Source of the DNA: Pectinophora gossypiella
Lineage: Eukaryota; Arthropoda; Insecta; Lepidoptera; Gelechiidae
DNA: 64,000 nucleotides
Direction: 5' to 3'
Assembly (NCBI RefSeq): GCF_024362695.1
Contig: NC_065415.1
Coordinates: 7,605,438-7,669,437, forward strand
Part shown: piece after piece, positions 21,559-32,745 of the stretch
How the letters are laid out: each line of letters starts with the position of its first letter
Numbering within the stretch: the first letter of the stretch is position 1
Translations under genes and position numbers: made by a program
Notes under the pieces: model-generated
Database searches by the model: none
What the model saw: the letters and a program-made list of their open reading frames with translations, nothing else
Told to the model about the DNA's origin: nothing

Positions 21559-21730
21559 CATGGTAGCTCAGTTGGTACAACGCTTGCCTCTCACTTTGAG
21601 GTCGTAGGTTCGAATTCAGCTCAGGTCTAAACCAATAATTGTCGAATTTGTTTTCGAATTCTTGTTTGGGTCATAAAATATTATCACGTGCTCAGTGGTG
21701 AAGGAAAATACCGCGAGGAAACTCACATGT
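21559..21730 (+). mobile_element. tRNA-derived SINE, truncated at the 3' side
   Basis: Head CCATGGTAGCTCAGTTGGTA and B box GGTTCGAATTC followed by GTTTTCGAATTC and GTGAAGGAAAATACCG: same family as the minus-strand SINE at 19833-20152. Stops shortly after GAAACTCACATG. Confidence 0.7.
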
Positions 21731-22399
21731 CATGAAAAGACATCAATGCGTGTACTTTTTCTTTGGAAAACACGCAAAACGTCACAGATTGACCGCGGTT
21801 GGAGTAACCGCGGTAGTAATTTATGACTCGGTTTTATTTTAATGTCATTAAACTCATAGAACAGCTTAATGTATATAATTATACTTATACAAAAAAGCGA
21901 AATTCCACTCACTGATTAAACATGAAATCTCATAATCACCAAATGGCAGGAGCCTCAAATTTCATGACGGTTCCTTTTAGGACTGTGCTCACTAAGACGG
22001 GATTTTGATGAATTCAGGCAATACCTAAAAACTAACATAGATAAAAACTACCTTAACATCTAAGTGTGTACGAGTTCTTAGACCTTAAGTAATTGGCCTG
22101 TATACTGCGACGTCAAGTCGTTCGTCTCATAAAACATTGATGCTATCAGTGGGAATATTACTACCAGATGTCTTGATATGTTACTTAGAAAAGTGCTATT
22201 GAGTATGACGTACGAATGCATAATTAATAGAATAATGACAAACCTCTATTTTCTTCTGATTATAGACAGCTGTTTTAACTAGTTCTAGTAGCTACCACTA
22301 ATTGTACTAGGGCAGTTTTTTCTTCGAGTAAAGAAGAGGCGAGATGATTGGACACATACTTAATAAGACACAGCGAATTTATTAAAAACATTATAAAAG

Positions 22400-22540
22400 A
22401 GAAGGGGAAGATTAGAAAGAGCTTACATGGATCAAATCAAATAGAAAGCGAATATTGTGTCTTATAAAGAAGTCAAAGAATTGGCCTTTGTTGGATAATG
22501 CGACATCGCACCTGCAAGAGCGTGGCTCATGATGAGTAGC
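22400..22540 (+). pseudogene. RTE-type LINE C-terminal fragment
   Basis: The frame reads RAYMDQIK, stop, then NIVSYKEVKELAF, then a stop and CDIAP-ARAW, the same C-terminus as at 250-405 with several stops. A dead, 5'-truncated copy. Confidence 0.55.
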
Positions 22541-23476
22541 TTATAACCTTTGCTGGGATTGGCAGAGCAGAGCCACAAGTTGTTAGGGAAACTTCGTAGG
22601 TATAGAAATCCTAAGGTCCTACTTTCTTAAAAGATCATTTCAAAATATGCTTATATTTATTAATAAAAAGAACAAAATGGTTGTTTCTATGTTAAACCAG
22701 AAAATCATAGAACACATTCAGATGTTTATCTTCTTGGAAGTTTTCATGTATGAAATTGGCATGTATTGAAGCGTTAGGTTAGGTTAGGTTTTCGTATCAA
22801 AGGTGGCTGCTTTTCTGTTCTGAGATGGCTACAAGTTGTCCTGTAGTGCTGTCCATACGTTAGAAATTACGGTCGTGAATTTATGTATTTTACAACATGG
22901 TAAACAAGGAACAGTAAACTTAATTGCTTTTCGTATTAATACCTCGGTATAGATTGATATAAAGCTTTAATAAGTTTTTTAAACAACAAGCTAAGCGTGA
23001 CGAAGAAAATAGGTCTTCGACTGAGCGGCCGTTGAACGGTAAAATAATCCGTTTACTTAGTTTTTGCTCTTTACTATACGGGTTCTTACGTTTCTGGATT
23101 GTGTTTTAAAAAATCTAAATTTTATTTTAGTTTCTCAGTTCTAGAAGTAGCTCTGTCCTTTTCTTGCATTTATCATAAAAGAAGATGTATCATAAAAGAA
23201 GATTGGCACGATTTATGCAGCTGTCTGTCACACTAAAATAAAATTAAGTTTTTGTATGCCAGAATTAGCACTTCTACGTATTGAAAAATCTTTAAGGTAC
23301 GTGGTATATTTTCCGTTAAGTATGTCTGTAATTTATCTATATTACGATTAGAAGTTTCACCTCTTCGATTTGATAGTACAACTCCTATCAAAATGAAAGC
23401 CACTTTTGGACCAAATTTTCACACCTAAGAAAGTAATATTATATTTAACAAACGTTTTACATTAAACGATACAATA
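22541..23476. other. Gene-free stretch
   Basis: Nothing supportable except three TTAGG units (GTTAGGTTAGGTTAGGTT at 22773-22790), too few to be a telomeric array. Confidence 0.5.
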
Positions 23477-23479
23477 CGG

Positions 23480-23610
23480 CGGCGTACCATTTATCACGTT
23501 GGTCTAACAGAAAGCTCGGTCACGTGTGTGTACTTAGTTTATCTTGCGGTGGATGGACCTCTTCTGACTACCCCGACTGGGATCTATGCTTATTCTTATA
23601 AATCATAAGG
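23480..23610 (-). repeat. Dispersed repeat (CACCTCACCGAGCTT family), minus strand
   Basis: The reverse complement carries CCGAGCTTTCTGTTAGACCA and ACGTGATAAATGG, matching the family listed at 16000-16077. Confidence 0.7.
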
Positions 23611-24436
23611 GCACTACTATTCGATTGCCGCTTTATGATACTTACATTAAAAATAGCCAGCTACCTTTAAAGAGTTTTTAGGTAATTAACAAGACAAACT
23701 TCAAGCTTTGAAGGTAAGTAGTTTATTTTCAACTACCTATATGTGGTTACAACTTGCTATCATAAATCAATAGCGCTTACAATTATAAGTACAACGCAAA
23801 CTATTTTCTGGAATAAACGCATAAACTCCATAATTGAATTTTCTTATCGCTGCCTTAGGTATGCTTTTGCATTATTATGTACTTTGAAACTGTTTATTTT
23901 TTTAAGTCACTTCGCAGTAGGCACTTATGATAAAACTGAGGTAATTACGTAAGCAATATAGGATCGATAATGTTCTGGTAACATGCGGGCTCATCACGCA
24001 TGCGCATAGATATGTGTAATTTGAATGGTTGCGCCTGAACAGGTTCGAACAAAGGATGTAATAAGAATAACAAGCGACCGGAAGTGATATACTCGTGTTG
24101 TGGACTGGTTTATGAAGGAGATACCTAGCATTGTTCTTTAATAATTATGTGAAAGATACCGTGGTTGATTGCTATTGATGCTCTAAAGATATTCCATACT
24201 AATATTATAAATTGCAAAGTAATTCTTTCTGTCTATTACCGTTACACGATTAAACGACTGAGACGAAATTAATTTGGTATGGAGATAGTTTGAGATCCAT
24301 GGAAAAATATAGGAAAGTATTTATGCCAGAGATCAGCCTATAATGAAAGGGGGCGTGGAAAAAAAATGCAATAATCCACGCGGATTGTGTCTTGGGCGTA
24401 TAGCTAGTTTATCTATAAGTGACAGACTGAGACAGA
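23611..24436. other. Gene-free stretch before the LTR retrotransposon
   Basis: No gene supportable; a 69-codon plus frame at 23743-23952 has no recognisable features. Confidence 0.5.
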
Positions 24437-24441
24437 CTAGG

Positions 24442-26287
24442 TGTCGTGACGATGAGTCACGATTCTAAATATGGAATGTCACAAGTAGCAACACCGAAAC
24501 GGAAGCCCGCTAATTTTTCTATCAGTAAGTGAATCTTGTCTATGTCTTAAATCTTGTCGTGACAAGCTCGTTTTCTAAGAAAGTAGTTAAAGTGAGTTTA
24601 ACTTTTATATGAGTGAAAAAGTGCAGAAAGTCCCGCTGATGCTGTTACCAAAGCTACGTAGTGGTGATATAACTCCCTTTTATTATTCTGACTATAATTT
24701 TACTAACGATGATGCCAAATTCTGTTTGATAACTTGTGTTTAAAATGGCCGGCCGGCAATGCGTCTTGTAAAGATAGATGAGTACTCTTTAGGGGGCATC
24801 AATAAGTAATGCCCACAATTGAAGACGTTGTCTGTATGCATAGCTTGCAATTGTAGAAGCCTTCCTTGGCTACCGTTGTCCAAATGAGTAGCGAAATCGA
24901 AGAAGTATTTCCTGGCCAGGTTGCATCTAAGAGTATGGTGCACTGTTATGAGAGGCTTTCTTGGCCATGTAAGTGCTGGCGTGCACACTGTTATGAGAGG
25001 CTTTCTTGGCCACGTAAGTGCTGGCGTGCACACTGTTATGAGAGGCTTTCTTGGCCATGTAAGTGCTGGCGTGCACACTGTTATGAGAGGCTTTCTTGGC
25101 CACGTAAGTGCTGGCGTGCACACTGTTATGAGAGGCTTTCTTGGCCACGTTAGTGCTGGCGTGCACACTTTTATGAGAGGCTTTCTTGGCCATGTAAGTG
25201 CTGGCGTGCACACTGTTATGAGAGGCTTTCTTGGCCACGTTAGTGCTGGCGTGCACACTGTTATGAGAGGCTTTCTTGGCCACGTTAGTGCTGGCGTGCA
25301 CACTGTTATGAGAGGCTTTCTTGGCCACGTAAGTGCTGGCGTGCACACTGTTATGAGAGGCTTTCTTGGCCACGTTAGTGCTGGCGTGCACACTGTTATG
25401 AGAGGCTTTCTTGGCCACGTAAGTGCTGGCGTGCACACTGTTATGAGAGGCTTTCTTGGCCATGTAAGTGCTGGCGTGCACACTGTTATGAGAGGCTTTC
25501 TTGGCCACGTAAGTGCTGGCGTGCACACTGTTATGAGAGGCTTTCTTGGCCATGTAAGTGCTGGCGTGCACACCGTTGAAGAGGTCTTCCTTGACCACCT
25601 AAGTGCTGGCGTGCACACTGTTATAAGAGGCTTTCTTGGCCACCTAAGTGCTGGCGTGCACACCGTTGAAGAGGTCTTCCTTGACCACCTAAGTGCTGGC
25701 GTGCACACTGTTATAAGAGGCTTTCTTGGCCACCCAAGTGCTGGCGGGCACACTGATGAATAGGGCCTTCTTGGCCACCCAAGTGCTGGCATGCACACTA
25801 ATGAATAAGTCTTACTTAGCTACCTAAGTGCTGATAAGCACACCATTGAAAGGGTCATGTATAAAAGGGCAATTAACTGACATAAAGTAAAACCTGAGAG
25901 TAACTAATAAGATCACATACGCTGGTGTTCAGCCAGAGTCATTAAGAGAGATAAGCTTACATTCTGCAGGGTGATGTGTCACCAAGTAGGTGGTAGTTGT
26001 ATCACCAATCAGTAGTTCATTTATGTTTCTTAAACTTACAGATGGAGAAGTAATCCGTATCCATGAGGTGAAAGGAAAGGTGCAAGGAAAGCCATATTGA
26101 GGATCTGATCACTGACATAGGAACCTATGAGTGAGTAAGAGTTACATCCTATCTACACATACTGACTGGTATTCGCGACGTCAGTCTAGTATGTGTGCAT
26201 TCACATCCCTACAACAGATTCATAATTCTTTGATTATCTATATACATAATTATAGATATACACAAGTGTAAAAGAGTCGTCGCGACA
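24442..26287 (+). repeat. 5' LTR of the BEL/Pao element
   Basis: Starts TGTCGTGACGATGAGTCACG, which holds the inverted repeat TCGTGAC/GTCACGA and an AP-1-like TGAGTCA. About half of it is the 45-bp tandem array at 24936-25850. The long open frames on both strands across the array are repeat artefacts. Confidence 0.92.
24936..25850. repeat. 45-bp tandem array inside the 5' LTR
   Basis: About 18 canonical 45-bp units (core GAGAGGCTTTCTTGGCCACG then TAAGTGCTGGCGTGCACACTG) and about two degenerate ones at the right edge. Variants differ at a few positions (CACGTAAGT, CATGTAAGT, CACGTTAGT, CACCTAAGT). As 45 is a multiple of three and the unit lacks stops in several frames, frames of 223 to 352 codons appear on both strands, reading for example TVCTPALTWPRKPLI on the minus strand. 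Many units carry the splice-donor consensus GTAAGT. Confidence 0.9.
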
Positions 26288-26302
26288 TGGAGATGCTGGG
26301 AT
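26288..26302 (+). promoter_or_regulatory. Primer-binding site of the BEL/Pao element
   Basis: TGGAGATGCTGGGAT begins at the first base after the 5' LTR. A TGG start complementary to a tRNA 3' CCA in this position is the usual tRNA primer-binding site. I could not name the tRNA with certainty. Confidence 0.5.
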
Positions 26303-26632
26303 ATTAATGTCAGTCAGATCTAAGAGTGGTAAATGTGGCTTTCCTTCTCCTTTATTTATTCTGATATGATGATGTTTTACAATTCATATGTGATAGCATT
26401 ATAATTGGCATTTGCTTGGTTATAGATAAGAATATCCATGTGTAAATGAGGCTGTAAGCTACCTAAATAAAATGAGTAGAAAATAATATACATGACAAGA
26501 GTTGTAAAGGCATATAAGACAAGTTTTATGATGAAAATGAATAAATGTTCAAAATTGGTCATCTGACAGTAATACTGTAAAAGGGCACTAGATGGCGGCA
26601 CTGGTCTATATTCGTGGTTATTACAAACGAAA
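26303..26632. other. Untranslated leader of the BEL/Pao element
   Basis: No gag reading frame is present; the leader runs directly to the integrase-region frame, so most of gag-pol has been lost around 26600-26633. Confidence 0.6.
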
Positions 26633-27016
26633 ATGAAAAGAATACAAGAAACTTATTTTCCTGATGAGGTTAATATGAAAGAAACTGCTTTAAGTCGTAA
26701 TCTACGATTATTTAAAGATGATGATGGTTTGTTAAGAAGCAAAGGAAGATTTGAAAATACTGAATGGTCGTTTGACATGAAATACCCAATTTTATTGCCC
26801 AAGAACTGTGACTTCACAAATAGTTTAATAAAGAGAATACATGAAGACAACTACCATGTTGGAGCCAATCATACACTGAGTTTAATTCGGAAGTTGTACT
26901 GGATACCACAGGGTAAAGCCCAAGTTCAAAAGATTATAAGACAGTGTTCGAGCTGTATCAAGCATGGAGGCGGTCCATTCAAATTTCCGCCTACTTTACT
27001 GGACTTGATTATTTAG
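26633..27016 (+). pseudogene. BEL/Pao integrase, N-terminal zinc-binding part
   Basis: This 127-residue frame covers the region just before and including the integrase H2C2 zinc-binding module: GLLRSKGRFEN, PILLP, then RIHEDNYHVGANHTLSLIRK, YWIPQGKAQVQKIIRQ and CSSCIKHGG. It begins at the point where RNase H should end, so everything upstream in pol is deleted. At about 26985 it leaves the integrase frame and stops at 27014-27016. A short segment between the zinc module and the catalytic core also appears to be missing at this break. Non-functional as it stands. Confidence 0.85.
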
Positions 27017-28245
27017 GACCAATATTAGTAAAGACTGAAAATGGAGTTGCCAAGAGGTGGATTTGTTTATTCACTTGTTTAGCTGTAAGAGCTATACATC
27101 TAGAAATGGTACAAGATTTATCTGCTAAAGAAGGGCTACTTGCTCTAAGACGAATGATTTCTACGAGAGGGACTCCTGGTTTGATAATTTCAGACAATGC
27201 TTCACAATTCAAACTTATATCAGAGCTTCTAACCAATTCATACTGTAAAGAGAATAAAATTACATGGAAATTTATACCACAGTTATCACCATGGTTTGGT
27301 GGTTTTTATGAGAGACTAGTGAGTCTAGTAAAGCATTGTATGAAGAGAACATTGCATAAACATTTGTTAAATGACAGTGAAATCAATACAGTTATTAAAG
27401 AAATTGAAGCTATTTTAAATACAAGACCACTTACCTGTGTCGATTCAGAAATGGTGCATATACTGAAACCAGCTGATTTTTTGATGATGGGTAAATGTAT
27501 CAGGACAGAGACAACAAATAATAAAGACATTCTTATTGAAGGCACAACAACGAAACAAGATTTGATTCAAGGCTGGAGAAGAGCTTTAGTAATTCTGGAT
27601 GAGTTTAAAGACATGTTTATGAACCGATACCTTTCTAGTCTTCGTGAGAGATTTCAAAATTCATTAAAGGAGCCAAGAATTAAGTCTCAGTTAATACCTA
27701 AAGAAGGACAGGTAGTACAGATAAAAGGAGATACAAAAAATAGAGAAGATTGGAAAGTGGGTAGAATAGTCTCACTTACTACAAGCAAAGATGGATTTTG
27801 TAGAGTAGCTAATGTTAAAGTTGGAAACAAGATATATACGAGATCAATCACTCAGTTGTATCCGCTTGAAGTTGAGGATTTTGATAATGAGAATATTGAG
27901 AATAGTTCTGAAAATATTGGTCAAACTCTAAAGAGAACAAGAATAGTTGGTTCTGTGAATGATTCAAGGCCTATAGACATTCCTGAAGAGGTAATTACTA
28001 ATATACAAAATAAAGATAATGATATAGAAATGGAAACTGTAAGAGACAGCACTAAACGAATTATAAATGGGGTTACTGAAGTTGTCAGTGAACCAGAAAA
28101 TGATATTACTGAAGTTGTTAATGAATCAGAAAATGATGTTAATGAACAAGAGAATGATAATGAGTCTAGACCGGTGCGTGCCGCTGCCACGAGAGCCCTG
28201 GAAAAGATAAGGGAATGGACGGCCAACTTGGTCGCCCTACTATGA
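26985..28245 (+). pseudogene. BEL/Pao integrase catalytic core and C-terminal domain
   Basis: The frame open from 26944 enters the integrase core at about 26995 with FTGLDYLGPI (first catalytic Asp), then TPGLIISDNASQFK (second Asp) and SPWFGGFYERLVSLVK (Glu), 61 and 38 residues apart, the DDE triad of LTR-element integrases. It continues through NTRPLT and the C-terminal domain characteristic of BEL/Pao (DLIQGWRR ... VQIKGD ... WKVGRIVSL), an acidic low-complexity segment, and RALEKIREW before TAG/TGA. Its first ~15 codons belong to the other frame, so it has no proper start. Internally it is intact. Confidence 0.88.
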
Positions 28246-28249
28246 CAAG

Positions 28250-28404
28250 TTCTTCGTTCGTCGGGAGTGTCGTGACGAAGGCTGGTCGACGCCGTCACGA
28301 TGTCACTAAAATTCTTCGTTCGTCGGGAGTGTCGTGACGAAGGCTGGTTGACGCCGTCACGATGTCCCTCAAATTCTTCGTTCGTCGGGAGTGTCGTGAC
28401 GATG
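28250..28404. repeat. 62-bp repeats leading into the 3' LTR
   Basis: TTCTTCGTTCGTCGGGAG followed by TGTCGTGACGA occurs at 28250, 28312 and 28374, a 62-bp period. Only the third copy runs into the real 3' LTR; the first two continue with AGGCTGGT-GACGCCGTCACGATGTC. Each repeat thus reproduces the last bases before the LTR and the first 11 of the LTR. Confidence 0.85.
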
Positions 28405-30237
28405 AGTCACGATTCTAAATATGGAATGTCACAAGTAGCAACACCGAAACGGAAGCCCGCTAATTTTTCTATCAGTAAGTGAATCTTGTCTATGTCTTAA
28501 ATCTTGTCGTGACAAGCTCGTTTTCTAAGAAAGTAGTTAAAGTGAGTTTAACTTTTATATGAGTGAAAAAGTGCAGAAAGTCCCGCTGATGCTGTTACCA
28601 AAGCTACGTAGTGGTGATATAACTCCCTTTTATTATTCTGACTATAATTTTACTAACGATGATGCCAAATTCTGTTTGATAACTTGTGTTTAAAATGGCC
28701 GGCCGGCAATGCGTCTTGTAAAGATAGATGAGTACTCTTTAGGGGGCATCAATAAGTAATGCCCACAATTGAAGACGTTGTCTGTATGCATAGCTTGCAA
28801 TTGTAGAAGCCTTCCTTGGCTACCGTTGTCCAAATGAGTAGCGAAATCGAAGAAGTATTTCCTGGCCAGGTTGCATCTAAGAGTATGGTGCACTGTTATG
28901 AGAGGCTTTCTTGGCCATGTAAGTGCTGGCGTGCACACTGTTATGAGAGGCTTTCTTGGCCACGTAAGTGCTGGCGTGCACACTGTTATGAGAGGCTTTC
29001 TTGGCCATGTAAGTGCTGGCGTGCACACTGTTATGAGAGGCTTTCTTGGCCACGTAAGTGCTGGCGTGCACACTGTTATGAGAGGCTTTCTTGGCCACGT
29101 TAGTGCTGGCGTGCACACTTTTATGAGAGGCTTTCTTGGCCATGTAAGTGCTGGCGTGCACACTGTTATGAGAGGCTTTCTTGGCCACGTTAGTGCTGGC
29201 GTGCACACTGTTATGAGAGGCTTTCTTGGCCACGTTAGTGCTGGCGTGCACACTGTTATGAGAGGCTTTCTTGGCCACGTAAGTGCTGGCGTGCACACTG
29301 TTATGAGAGGCTTTCTTGGCCACGTTAGTGCTGGCGTGCACACTGTTATGAGAGGCTTTCTTGGCCACGTAAGTGCTGGCGTGCACACTGTTATGAGAGG
29401 CTTTCTTGGCCATGTAAGTGCTGGCGTGCACACTGTTATGAGAGGCTTTCTTGGCCACGTAAGTGCTGGCGTGCACACTGTTATGAGAGGCTTTCTTGGC
29501 CATGTAAGTGCTGGCGTGCACACCGTTGAAGAGGTCTTCCTTGACCACCTAAGTGCTGGCGTGCACACTGTTATAAGAGGCTTTCTTGGCCACCTAAGTG
29601 CTGGCGTGCACACCGTTGAAGAGGTCTTCCTTGACCACCTAAGTGCTGGCGTGCACACTGTTATAAGAGGCTTTCTTGGCCACCCAAGTGCTGGCGGGCA
29701 CACTGATGAATAGGGCCTTCTTGGCCACCCAAGTGCTGGCATGCACACTAATGAATAAGTCTTACTTAGCTACCTAAGTGCTGATAAGCACACCATTGAA
29801 AGGGTCATGTATAAAAGGGCAATTAACTGACATAAAGTAAAACCTGAGAGTAACTAATAAGATCACATACGCTGGTGTTCAGCCAGAGTCATTAAGAGAG
29901 ATAAGCTTACATTCTGCAGGGTGATGTGTCACCAAGTAGGTGGTAGTTGTATCACCAATCAGTAGTTCATTTATGTTTCTTAAACTTACAGATGGAGAAG
30001 TAATCCGTATCCATGAGGTGAAAGGAAAGGTGCAAGGAAAGCCATATTGAGGATCTGATCACTGACATAGGAACCTATGAGTGAGTAAGAGTTACATCCT
30101 ATCTACACATACTGACTGGTATTCGCGACGTCAGTCTAGTATGTGTGCATTCACATCCCTACAACAGATTCATAATTCTTTGATTATCTATATACATAAT
30201 TATAGATATACACAAGTGTAAAAGAGTCGTCGCGACA
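28392..30237 (+). repeat. 3' LTR of the BEL/Pao element
   Basis: Direct copy of the 5' LTR, offset by 3,950 bp, including the whole 45-bp array (about 28886-29800). The antisense frame of 352 codons at 28690-29748 and the sense frames are the same array artefacts as in the 5' LTR. Confidence 0.92.
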
Positions 30238-30449
30238 CTAGGCAACCATCAATTTAATTTAAACTTAATTACTATAACTTTCAAACGTATTACCCCTGAA
30301 AGTTTGATCCCTAACTACGACTCAATTTGTGTCTAGAGCCGCAAGTAGCGAACCTAGAATTTGGGGCTCCAAATTAGAGTTGTCACCGTGGTTGGGCGGG
30401 GTCATTGTTCAAAGGCTGCTCTAAACTTTTCGAAGTTTTAAACTACTGT

Positions 30450-30665
30450 ACAACAGTATCACGCTCTGATATCCTCAGCGTTTAGCCAGTATACAACAAT
30501 GGCCGCTACGCCCGTCGATTTCTACCGCGAACAATGTTTATGTAGAAAAAACGGTTCGCGCTTGGCTGGTCAAGCGTGGCGGACATGGCGTGTGCGCAGT
30601 GCGCTATGGCCGCCATCTTGGATGCGCGGATCGAGTTGCGCACGCGTTGTAGAGTTTTAATGTTT
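30450..30665. promoter_or_regulatory. CpG-rich promoter-like patch with YY1/Pho-like sites
   Basis: A CG-rich island directly after the LTR element contains ACAATGGCCGCTACG (about 30495), GTGTGCGCAGTGCGC (about 30590) and GGCCGCCATCTTGGAT (30608-30623), a strong Pho/YY1-type site. A 53-codon frame starts at ATG 30499 (MAATPVDFYREQCLCRKNGS...) and ends at 30660; it is open probably because the DNA is CG-rich, though it could be a first coding exon. No downstream exon was recognised. Confidence 0.35.
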
Positions 30666-31189
30666 TATGAACTCATTACGAATTGAATGTAACTGTTCTG
30701 TAGCTGGACGTGTTAAAAATGATGAAATGTGAGCAATTGAGATCAATTCTTGCATAGAAACTTATTGTCAGTAGACTTTGAAAAGCTGTAGATGCACTTT
30801 CATTAGTTTTAGTACCTACTTAAATAGTAGTCAAAAAAATACTCAAAAATATTGACGCGACGACGAAAAAAACCTCCAATCCACTTACAGAGCCATATTA
30901 AAATTTTAAAAAAATGAAAAGGTCCAAAAATGTTCGGTTACTTGTTACAGTTTATAAACATACGTATTGTTATTCGTTCGCTCTCGTTTAGGATATGTTA
31001 TAGCGAAGTGTTTCTCTCCATTTAGGGAGTGTTTTGCAATTCTTCCCAAAACGTTGCAGGTGCAGTTTGTGATATGAATTATAATGTATGGGCCTAGCCT
31101 AACTTGGCAGTGTTAGACGGTGGGAATGTCTTTATAGTTTGATAATAATCTTTATTTCATTATTTGCATATTACGTGTGTAATACAATA

Positions 31190-31693
31190 TCTAACTCAGG
31201 GTTTCTCAAACTATGGAAACTATCGAATTTGGAGCGGGCCCTGCCTGTAGATCGACGCATGAACCGAGCGAGCCGACGGTTTGTTAAAATGTTTGTCATT
31301 TGTGTAGAAAATCCTCGATATCAAACAACGGTTTGTATAAGCATACTTTTATTATGAAAACCCTAATACAAAAATATCTTGTGTTCTCCCCACGAGCTTG
31401 ACAGCCGCCGCTCATATGAATGTTCGAGTGAATGTCAGAATGTTGTCGCTCATTCTCGATTACCATTCGATTCTTCTTTTCTTTTTTTTTTTAATCTTCG
31501 TTGTTTTACGTTTAAATAGTGAATACGTATTATTGTTATTATTATAATTTTATGAATTGGTGAGAACGCCAACATTTGGAAGTCCTGTATTCATATTGGT
31601 AAGGGTTCCTCCCGAGTTCGTATAAACATGTACTCAATTTGTACTCAAATGGTTGGGTCGTAGCCCAAACTTTGGGAACTAATATTCTAACTC
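31190..31693. mobile_element. hAT-like non-autonomous element with 8-bp target duplication
   Basis: TCTAACTC occurs at 31190-31197 and 31686-31693. Between them the left end AGGGTTTCTCAAACTATGG is an imperfect inverse of the right end CCCAAACTTTGGGAACT, the CAG-GTTTCTCAAACT type of hAT terminus. About 488 bp, no transposase. Confidence 0.55.
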
Positions 31694-32410
31694 ATTTCTT
31701 TACAACACGATGAATTAAGAGCACACTTAAAGGTGTTCTCTCTTGATGGTAAGTCAATATGTGACCTAAGGTGGTACACATTTACTTAGTAAATGTATAT
31801 TTGCTTTTGAAAAGAGTGATACACGTCACGTGACGGGATAGGATCTACATGTGCATGATGGGTTGATAATCTTCCATGCTGCTAATAAATCCTTCTAATC
31901 TACGACGTTTAATTGGGTCCATTTTAGGGCTTCGTATAAAAACTGTCTGCAAGTTGTTTTCTGATTATTTACGGTGTTGCTATTTAGAGATTACTGGAGG
32001 TTTGATTATGTATGGATAAATGCACGTTAGTCATCATAAGTAGAGCATCGATCGTTTATCATCACTTGCAGTCTCGGAATTCGCATCGAGGCGATAATAT
32101 CGTTAATTGACTCGCGTAAAACTAGCCTAGTCTACTCCTAATTCACATACAGTTCGCATTTGAAAACAGTATTTTGTTCTCTGCTTTTATTTGAAAGATC
32201 TATTAGGTATAAGTAAAGACTGTATTATTACAAAATTATGAAAATCATAAGAGTGACATAAATTGCAACAGCTTAAAACACAACATTTTAATTAACCTAT
32301 TTGCTTTGTATAAGGTTAACCCTTTGTATTATGTGTAGTGTATTTGTATAATTATTAACTGTTGTTTATATACCCGTTGTTGTTCCATGTTTTTTTATGG
32401 CTGATTCTTG

Positions 32411-32520
32411 TTTAGTGGTTGCCTGGAAGAAACTGCTTCAGAGCAATAAGAGCGCCAATTTGTTCTGTTGCTATATGTTTGTATGTTTTGTTTGTGTGCA
32501 ATAAAGTATATTTGATTTTG
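32411..32520 (+). repeat. LINE 3'-tail fragment
   Basis: GGTTGCCTGGAAGAAACTGC, AGAGCAATAAGAGCGCC and GTGTGCAATAAAGTATATTT are the 3' UTR blocks of the LINE family seen on the minus strand at 12645-12770. Confidence 0.6.
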
Positions 32521-32689
32521 TAGTCAGAATTTTCATAGTCTGTAATTCTGTTGTAAATTAATAGTCAATAGTCACTCTGCAGTATGGTATCAAATTTTGT
32601 ATCAATTTGACGCGACAGCAACATTTTTGCTTAATTGCGATCGCACTGTTACCCAAAAGTCGTTCGAAGTTTAACATTATATGTACTTC

Positions 32690-32745
32690 ATCATCAGCCG
32701 TACGACGCCCACTGCTGGGCATAGGCCTCCCCCAAGGATCTCCAC
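32690..32745. repeat. SINE tail fragment
   Basis: CGCCCACTGCTGGGCATAGG then CCTCCCCCAAGGATCTCCACGA, a common lepidopteran SINE/LINE tail. Confidence 0.55.

Larger units (their letters stand above)
24442..30237 (+). mobile_element. BEL/Pao LTR retrotransposon, integrase-only, young insertion
   Basis: Two direct copies of a 1,846-bp LTR (24442-26287 and 28392-30237) enclose 2,104 bp. The LTRs start TGTCGTGACG and end CGTCGCGACA (short inverted ends, TG...CA), and CTAGG stands directly on both outer sides (24437-24441 and 30238-30242), the 5-bp target duplication expected. I noticed no base difference between the LTRs, and their translated repeats are identical, so the insertion is recent. The interior holds only the integrase part of pol; gag, protease, RT and RNase H are absent, and the integrase is frameshifted. 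It must therefore have moved with proteins supplied in trans, or was deleted after insertion. Confidence 0.92.

Noticed and set aside
22773..22790. Interstitial telomeric TTAGG array
   Set aside because: Only about three units; a second similar short run near 33236 shows that this is simple sequence.
24740..25798. 352-codon antisense frame (and its twin at 28690-29748) as a gene
   Set aside because: It is generated by the 45-bp array inside each LTR, whose length is a multiple of three; frames on the other strand are open for the same reason, and there is no domain outside the repeat.
24936..25850. CRISPR-like regular array
   Set aside because: Units are contiguous with no unique spacers, lie inside an LTR, and the DNA is eukaryotic.
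26653..26850. Antisense frames across the BEL/Pao integrase (also 27009-27236, 27306-27545 and 27921-28298)
   Set aside because: They are shadows of the integrase coding sequence on the opposite strand.
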